Source of the DNA: Aporrectodea caliginosa
Taxonomy: Eukaryota > Annelida > Clitellata > Crassiclitellata > Lumbricidae
Assembly: GCA_020284085.1 (NCBI GenBank)
Contig: JACEVL010000153.1
Location: 1,144,985 to 1,208,984, forward strand
DNA: 64,000 nt
Direction: 5' to 3'
The position numbers and the translations under genes are program-made. Below the pieces are notes generated by a model. The model worked only from the letters and a program-made list of their open reading frames with translations. It searched no databases and was not told the origin of the DNA. Positions 58,265 to 64,000 of the stretch are shown here, in pieces; position 1 is the first letter of the stretch, and every line of letters starts with the position of its first letter.

Positions 58265-58444
58265 AGAGCCACAATATTGTGCTTAACATAAAATTATGAC
58301 TTAATACTGTTCACACCATTACATGAGTTGAAGAAGTCATAAAATATAAGAAATGTAAACATATACTCTAAAAAATCTGATGTTGAAAAATTGATTACTG
58401 TTACGCCATTAACCTTCACACCAAAAGACAGCCATATTACTTAA

Positions 58445-60122
58445 CCCTTATAGGACGGAGCGGGGTAAATAATTAACACAGGGGTGTTTGGATGTTGATT
58501 GCGGAACAACCGTATGTAGGTAACATTTGACATTCCATGTGTTTACAAGTTTGGACCAATGGCATATTCTGACACCAAAACCATGACGATGTCATGTTGT
58601 GGGAAAAAGATATGTGAGTCCAAAGTGTCATGGGGTAAATATTTACCCCACACCGTCCTCAACGTCGTATTTTTTCGTTCATAATGAAAATGTGTGTTTT
58701 ACAGATATGTGCTCATGAGTAACCTGCAATCCGAAATAAAGTGTTGAGTCTACCGTAGGAATGAATTTCAATAGTGGCAATAATTTCGACAAATTTATTT
58801 TCCAAGATGGCGGCCAAGATGGCCGCCAAAACAACAAACCATGTATGTCTCTGCTCACAGGTAAGCTAGAATAGTACATGAACTGTCGAATTTCTTGTTT
58901 TCAAGGTCAAGGAATCGATTTATCGTAGCGGCAATAGTGTGAGTTTTACTTTCCAAGATGGCGGTCAATATGGCCGCCCAAACACAAAAATATGTATATC
59001 TCAGCTCATAGGTAAGCTAAAATTAGAAATGGAGAGTCGAATTTCATATATTGAAGGTCCAGGAATCGGTTTCTAGTATTGGCAATGTGTACGAGTGCTA
59101 CTTTTCACGATGGCGGCAAATATGAGCCGAGATATACAAATTCTTGTGTTTTGGCCCAATACTGGCAGCCATCTTGGAAAGTAACATTCACCCACTATTG
59201 TCGCTATGCGAAACCGATTCCTAGACCTTGAAAATATAAAATTTGACACTTCATTTGTTATTGTAGCTTTCCTGTGAGCTCAAATATATTAGTTTTTTTG
59301 TTTGGCAGACATATTGGCCGCCATCTTAAATAGCAACAATCCCTTACTATTACCACTACGACAAATCGATTCCTTGAGCTCGGAAATATTAAAATGGACA
59401 CTTTATTTATTATTCTAGCTTATCCATGAGCTCAGTTATACGTATTTCTGTTTTGGCAGCCATAATGGCGGCCATATTGGAGAGTGATATTAACACACTA
59501 TTGCCAATATGATAATTCGTTTCTTTGACCTTGAAAAACTTAAATTGGACACTTTATTTGTCACTCTAGCTTATCTATGAGCTGAGATATACATATTTCT
59601 GTTTTGGCGGCCAATATGACCGCCCTTTTGAATATTAACATTCGCACGCTATTGCCACTGAGAGATATCGATTCCTTGACCTTGAAAATATTGAATTAGA
59701 CATTTTATTTGTCAATGTAGCTTATCTATGAGCTTAGATATACATTTATCTTTAATTGGGCGGCCATCTTGGACGCCATCTTGGATAGTAACAATCCCAC
59801 ACTACTGCCACTAAGAGAATTCGATTTCTTGACCTGGGAATTATTGAAATCGACACTTCATTTGTCATTGTAGCTTACATGTGAGCTGAGATATGCATAT
59901 GTTTGTGTTTCGGCGGCCATATTGGCCGCCATCTTGGATTATAGTACTTCCACACTTTTGCCACTACGAGAAATCGATTCCTTGCCCTTGGATCTATTGA
60001 AATCGATACTTCGTTTCTTTTTGTACCTTATCTATGAGCTGAGATATTAAAAATGTCATTGGGGTAAAAAATTACCCCACACCGCCTTCAACGTAGCGTA
60101 AAATGTGGCCGTCCTACGAAGG
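58445..60122. mobile_element. piggyBac-like non-autonomous element with palindromic array
   Basis: TTAA flanks both sides (58441-58444, 60123-60126). The ends are CCCTTATAGGACGG and, on the other strand, CCTTCGTAGGACGG (11 of 14 match). A TTAA target and CCY termini are the piggyBac signature. GGGGTAAA(T/A)A(T/A)TTACCCCACACCG with a following CAACGT block occurs directly repeated at 58631 and 60060. Between them lie about nine units of about 152 bp, three in one direction and six in the other. No transposase frame. Confidence 0.75.
58800..59945. repeat. ~152-bp tandem units in two opposing arrays
   Basis: Forward units have AAGATGGCGG-type cores at about 58803, 58955 and 59108. Inverted units have the complement, CCGCCATCTT-type, at about 59168, 59320, 59470, 59620, 59775 and 59929. 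Each unit also has a GGCAATAGTGTG-type block, TCAAGGTCAAGGAATCGATT or a variant, and CTCAGCTCATAGGTAAGCTA or its complement. The arrays meet near 59130-59160. Confidence 0.9.
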
Positions 60123-60140
60123 TTAAAAAGGATTAAAAGA

Positions 60141-61066
60141 TGTATTGTATTGTATTTGATCATTTATAAAGCGCTTCTCATAGCATAAGCCTTTCAGAAG
60201 CGCTCCCAGTGAGAGGTACTCCGAGGAAAAAGGAAGGTTTTAAGGTGAGAGAAAGAGGTAGAGTACTAGAGATGCTACTAGAGAGGATTGTAGAGCGTAG
60301 AGAAGAGGGAAGTCGATTCTATAGAGAGGGACCTATGCACACAAAGGACCTGGATTGAGCCATTGTGGTCCTAACACGGGGAACAAAAAGGTCAAGCCGG
60401 TCAGAGGATCTGAGAGGACGCTTTGACGTGGCAGAGAGGGGCGGAGAATTTGGTGACAGAGATATTTTGGAGCAAGACCCAGTTGAGATTTGAGCATGAG
60501 AATGAGAACTTTGAATTGGATGCGCACAGAGAGGAAGCCAATGAAGTTGTTCAGTCATAAATGTAGAGATGTGAGATAATCGAGGGAGGCGAGCTATAAG
60601 TCTGGCAGCAACATTCAGTACAGATTGAAGAGGAGATAGACGAACCTTGGGTAAGCCAACAAGGAGAGAATTACAATAGTCAATTCGAGAAGAGACAAAA
60701 ACATGGACAATTGAGGTGAAGGTAGAGGATGAAACAGATATGCGAATAGCTCTAAGAAGCCTAAGTTGGAAGTAAGAAGAGCGGGTAAGCTTGGATATGT
60801 GTTCAGTGAAGGTAAGAGAGCTGTCTATGGTGACACCCAAGTCACGGACACTAGATGAGAATGTGAAATGCGGAAACTTTTCAGAGAGCAAGTTATAGTC
60901 GAGTTTCAGGAGTTGCTGTGGTGTACCAAAGCAAATAAGTTGGGTTTTGGAGGAATTTAAAGAGAGGCGATTAGAGGACATCCACAGATGGAGATCCTGG
61001 GAAAGAGCGTCAATGTGACTAGCAAGGCGTTGAGCAGAAGGGGCCCACAAACATATGCCTGGACAT
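60141..61066 (-). pseudogene. CR1/L2-like LINE, 3' part, downstream of insertion (family L-B)
   Basis: The 243-codon frame (60319-61050) is the longest in the window: RLASHIDALSQDLHLWMSSN, LNSSKTQLICFGTPQQLLK, SSSVRDLGVTIDSSLTFTEH, RIDYCNSLLVGLPKVRLSPL, EQLHWLPLCAHPIQ. A frameshift follows, and the C-terminus continues in another frame (FKVLILMLKSQLGLAPKYL). This is the part after the active site. The tail is AGAAGCGCTCCCAGTGAGAG (complement of the L-B end) and (TATTG)n at 60141. The upstream part is at 63547-64000, across an inserted transposon. Confidence 0.9.
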
Positions 61067-61481
61067 TAGGGTGGTTCACAGATGCATGGTCAAAAACAAA
61101 GTGCAAGCTAGAAACCAGGGCACCCTCTCAGTTTGTTAGACCTATCGATAGTATTATTTAGACCAAATTTCAGCTTTCAATTCCAACGGGAAGACGGTGC
61201 TCACGGACTGTGTTACTTTGCCTGATACCGATAAAAATACACTAATTGTGGAAATGAATGTGTCGAGCATACATTCCCGTACGAATGTATTTTATTTCAC
61301 GATAAATCAAATGTTACTGTAATTTGACAACACATGTGATAGTAGAACAGTTAGTCAGGCTGAACTGTAAAATTTCAGTAGGTTTGAAGAATTGGAAATG
61401 TCCAAAAATGTAAAAAAACACATCGCTCTGACCATGAATGTAGATTGTTCCGGTTTTATGAGTTCAACACCCGCTACAGTC

Positions 61482-61703
61482 TTAGAGTCTAGAAACTGCA
61501 AGCACTGCGTCAACAACAGCCTTCTTTGTTGTTTTGCTGTCTGCCAAACATGACGTCAGGCAGCTAATTAACATAATAGGTTCTGTGTCCATCCAATCAA
61601 CGACCTCATAAATAGCGCATCCAATAAAAAATTGTTGTTTTGAGGCAAATAGCATTCCTATTTGCCGCGACCACTTGGAGAAGACACTGCTTTTCTTTTT
61701 CAT
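61482..61703 (-). other. Unassigned 73-codon frame in the 2.48 kb element
   Basis: It reads FSKWSRQIGMLFASKQQFFI, then EVVDWMDTEPIMLISCL and a Lys/Ala-rich end. It has the same direction as the protein relic at 62050-62720 and might be a downstream piece of it. I recognise no domain. Confidence 0.3.
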
Positions 61704-62049
61704 AATTATTGGTGATGAGTCGGTTGAATTCCTCGAACAACTTCACTGTAACGATTCCCTTGTATTAATACAAACATTCCCATCTATTACATGTTATAGG
61801 CCTATGTAGATATTAGATAAGAGTATATAGATTATCAATTAACTGTTACAGTAACGTTTGTTGTATTAGACATTATTAATTGACCGGCGTAGTCGGTTGA
61901 ATTCCTCGAACAACTTCACACACCTCTGGACCGTGTCGTTCACCACTCTCAACTGCTGAATTCTCTCTCTACCTTGTTTGTAATCCTCATTCTCGATTCA
62001 TTTCTCTTGTGGAAGTGTAAGAAAGTAATCACTAATCTTCAGATGTGAC

Positions 62050-62720
62050 AGCAGTGTCAGTTTTCAATGGGTGGCAAAATCACCCAGGCAAGCCCCCTCC
62101 TTCAGTACCGCAGCATCACCTCTCACCTTCCTTTCACCAGGCTTTGCAGTTACTCTGTGAACAATATTCACCTTATCTGTTACTGGACGTTGGTCTGAGA
62201 ATAGTGCCACACCTACAGCCTCATCTGAAAGGTATCACTAGTGGTTTCGAGGGCCTTCCTGGCAGCAACGCCGATCTCGGGGTCAACTGACTCATATTTT
62301 CCTAGATCAATCCAAAGTGACAGATCTTGTCCTGGAGCTTTAGCAGCAAGAAGGGCACAAAACTGCACATATCGATAAATCTGAGTTCCTTTCTTCTTCG
62401 TTAGATTGAATACACCACGTCGATCACGAAAAGGGTAGATTTTTGATGGCATACAGTAACTTGGCCATCCAACTTGCATGCTGAAATGGCCCAGGGCTCT
62501 CCAGTGAATTATTGAAGGCTAACTTTCCAAGACAACCATTTTTAGCTCAATGAGTTCTTGGTATATGACCGGATATGACATTCAGTCCTGTCTGTATCAC
62601 ACTTTCCCAAGCAGCTTTATATGTCTGGAAGATTGGAATATGTGGCGATCTGATCTCTGAATCTGACTTTCTTTCAGTAAACTTCTTGAGACAACTGAGT
62701 GCTGTTTCATGATAGGGTTC
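62050..62720 (-). pseudogene. Degraded transposon-type protein (PGPFQHASWMAK family)
   Basis: Pieces in order on the minus strand, in shifting frames: HIPIFQTYKAAWESVIQTG (about 62645-62590), LGKLAFNNSLESPGPFQHAS and WMAKLLYAIKNLPF (62525-62430), then LTKKKGTQIYRYVQFCALLA, DLSLWIDLGKYESVDPEIG and VAARKALETTS (62400-62235), then YLSDEAVGVALFSDQRPVTD (62230-62170). I recall a similar block order (HARWM.K..YSLK..F ... D.EI..AA..K...HLWYLS.E.V..A.F.D) from uncharacterised, repetitive proteins in cnidarian, arthropod and other invertebrate genomes. I cannot name the family. A classic hAT dimerisation domain is not seen. Confidence 0.55.
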
Positions 62721-63197
62721 AGTGCCGGATATGACATTCAGTCTGTATCACACTTTCCCAAGCAGCTTTATATGTCTGGAAGATTGGAATATGTGGTGAA
62801 TTAGATGGACCTCAGCACAAGGTGAATACTTGAGCTAAAAATCATCACATGGTGACGGCAGGCCAACCACAGGAGCTGTCGACCTATTTTGTCTTCCAGG
62901 AGAACGCACACTCCGTTGAAGAGCTCAGTGTTGACAGATATCAGAGGTCAAGGTTTGAACCTTGTCATAGAGTTTCCACAACTCCAGAAGATTATGAATG
63001 TCCATGGATTCATTGTACCCTGCCCCACAGGCTAATTTCGGCACACCGAAAAGTCAAAGTGTTAAATATGAGCTCTTAAATTTCATTGGCAAATGGTAAA
63101 TTTTAAAATTCACTTCTGAAAACATGTCTGCCAAAAACACAGAAAGTAAACACCATGACCTTCAACAAGAACTTTACACTCTGTTCAAAAACCAGTT

Positions 63198-63199
63198 AA

Positions 63200-63291
<92 letters not shown>
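63198..63291. repeat. (AAGT)n microsatellite
   Basis: About 23 pure tetranucleotide units, next to the right inverted repeat of the 2.48 kb element. The Leu/Thr/Tyr repeat frame here is an artefact. Confidence 0.97.
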
Positions 63292-63293
<2 letters not shown>

Positions 63294-63546
63294 TAACACA
63301 ACAGAAACTATTTGAAGCTCATCTCCATTACAAAATAATGTTGAGTTGTTGACCAAGTTAAATACGGCATGGCATCAAGATTAACCGCTAATGCTACAAT
63401 ATGGTAATATTTCAATGTCATTGAGCACCATCTTCTAGTTGGAATAAGATGCTGAAATTTCATCTCAATAATACTATTGACAGGTCTAACAAACTGAGAG
63501 GGTGCCCTGGTTTCTAGCTTGAACTTTGTTTTTGTGAACCACCCTA

Positions 63547-64000
63547 CTGGACATCATCAGCAAAAAGATGGCCGATAGCCGAATGATTTTGGAAAAGGGA
63601 AGAAATACCAGCCGTATATAAAATAAATAAGACGGGTCCAAGGACAGAACCCTGGGAAATACCCAATTTAACAGAGACCCACTGAGTTCTGGAGTCACCA
63701 GAAATGATCATTTGAGTGCGATCAGACAAGTAAGACCGAAGCCAAAGAAGTGGAGAACCTTCGAGTCCACAGGAGGTCTCAAGGCGTTGGAGTAGAATTT
63801 CATGGTCGACCATGTCGAAGGCTGAAGAAACATCAAAAAGAGCAAGAAGAGTGAGCTGAGACCTGTCAACAGCTGAATAGAAATCAGAAAGTAGAGAGAG
63901 AAGGGCTGTTTCTGTGGAGTGATAAGCCCTGTAACCAGACTGATGGGAAGGGAGGAGTCCTGAATGTTCAAGATGGGGCAGAAGTTGCATGGAAACAAGT
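63547..64000 (-). pseudogene. CR1/L2-like LINE reverse transcriptase core, upstream of insertion
   Basis: The frame 63544-63990 reads SGLLPSHQSGYRAYHSTETA, LLALFDVSSAFDMVDHEILL, LRSYLSDRTQMIISG, GISQGSVLGPVLFILYTAG and LFADDVQ. These are the fingers and palm of the reverse transcriptase with both catalytic regions intact (AFD and FADD). It ends exactly at the transposon insertion and continues as the 60141-61066 segment. The 5' part lies beyond the window. The element was presumably coding when the 2.48 kb transposon landed, since the join is in frame. Confidence 0.9.

Larger units (their letters stand above)
61067..63546. mobile_element. 2.48 kb DNA transposon, TAGGGTGGTTCAC ends, inside the LINE
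   Basis: CTGGACAT occurs at both ends (61059-61066 and 63547-63554). Removing the insert and one copy rejoins the LINE frame as ...FADDVQ/AYVCG..., so the 8-bp duplication is exact. Inverted repeats run about 130 bp (61067-61202 and 63420-63546), starting TAGGGTGGTTCACA, with one 12- to 14-bp indel. TAGGG ends plus an 8-bp duplication fit hAT-type insertion. The interior has a degraded minus-strand protein, a 75-bp tandem-like duplication (62571-62650 and 62723-62795), a repeated GAATTCCTCGAACAACTTCA (61726, 61899) and an (AAGT)n tract. Confidence 0.9.

Overview
The window is eukaryotic, metazoan and very repeat-dense. I found no intact host protein-coding gene, no intact tRNA or rRNA gene and no prokaryotic-style operon. 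The longest open frames are broken non-LTR retrotransposon (LINE) proteins. AT richness, the very frequent TAGGCCTA-type octamers, LINE 3' ends with a CGCCTCTGA-type motif and short tetranucleotide tails, and many hAT-like elements fit a marine invertebrate. An echinoderm or hemichordate is a guess, not a demonstration.

Layout. 1-19 kb is a mosaic of 5'-truncated LINE 3' ends (about 0.66, 5.3, 6.5, 12.8 and 17.1 kb), small DNA transposons with readable target-site duplications (1.19-2.1, 3.87-4.33, 8.86-9.99, 12.1-12.3, 13.76-14.12 kb), a broken hAT transposase (15.8-16.8 kb) and microsatellites. 19-56 kb is an array of paralogous copies of one complex multi-kilobase unit. Unit I (19.07-20.97 kb) is partial and rearranged. 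Unit II (21.1-26.09 kb) and unit III (32.6-40.25 kb) share about 5 kb that is almost identical. Unit IV (41.94-55.4 kb) is clearly more diverged. Unit V (56.0-56.36 kb) is a stub. Units II and III are separated by a 6.4 kb block (26.09-32.52 kb) of different composition, followed by the only N in the window at 32522. 56-64 kb holds a 46-bp minisatellite, a piggyBac-like element carrying a two-armed array of about 152-bp units, and a minus-strand CR1/L2-like LINE split by a 2.48 kb DNA transposon.

The diverged paralogs are useful because they supply empty sites. Comparing units II, III and IV gives exact boundaries for a GGGTATATTTC-type element (43570-44341), a 7.18 kb CACTG-ended element (44600-51780), a hAT-like insertion (23030-23692 and 34515-35176) and a LINE 3' insertion (24290-24477 and 35774-35961). 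The interrupted LINE reading frame at 61-63.5 kb gives the boundaries of the 2.48 kb element.

The best candidates for something undescribed are: (1) the 2.48 kb element with an 8-bp duplication, about 130-bp inverted repeats and a degraded protein that does not look like a classic hAT transposase; (2) the piggyBac-like element whose internal units each carry a YY1-like AAGATGGCGGC motif or a relative of it; (3) the CACTG-ended element with two copies of a zinc-finger exon, one of which is preceded by a new minisatellite. All calls come from reading the sequence by eye. No database search or alignment program was run.
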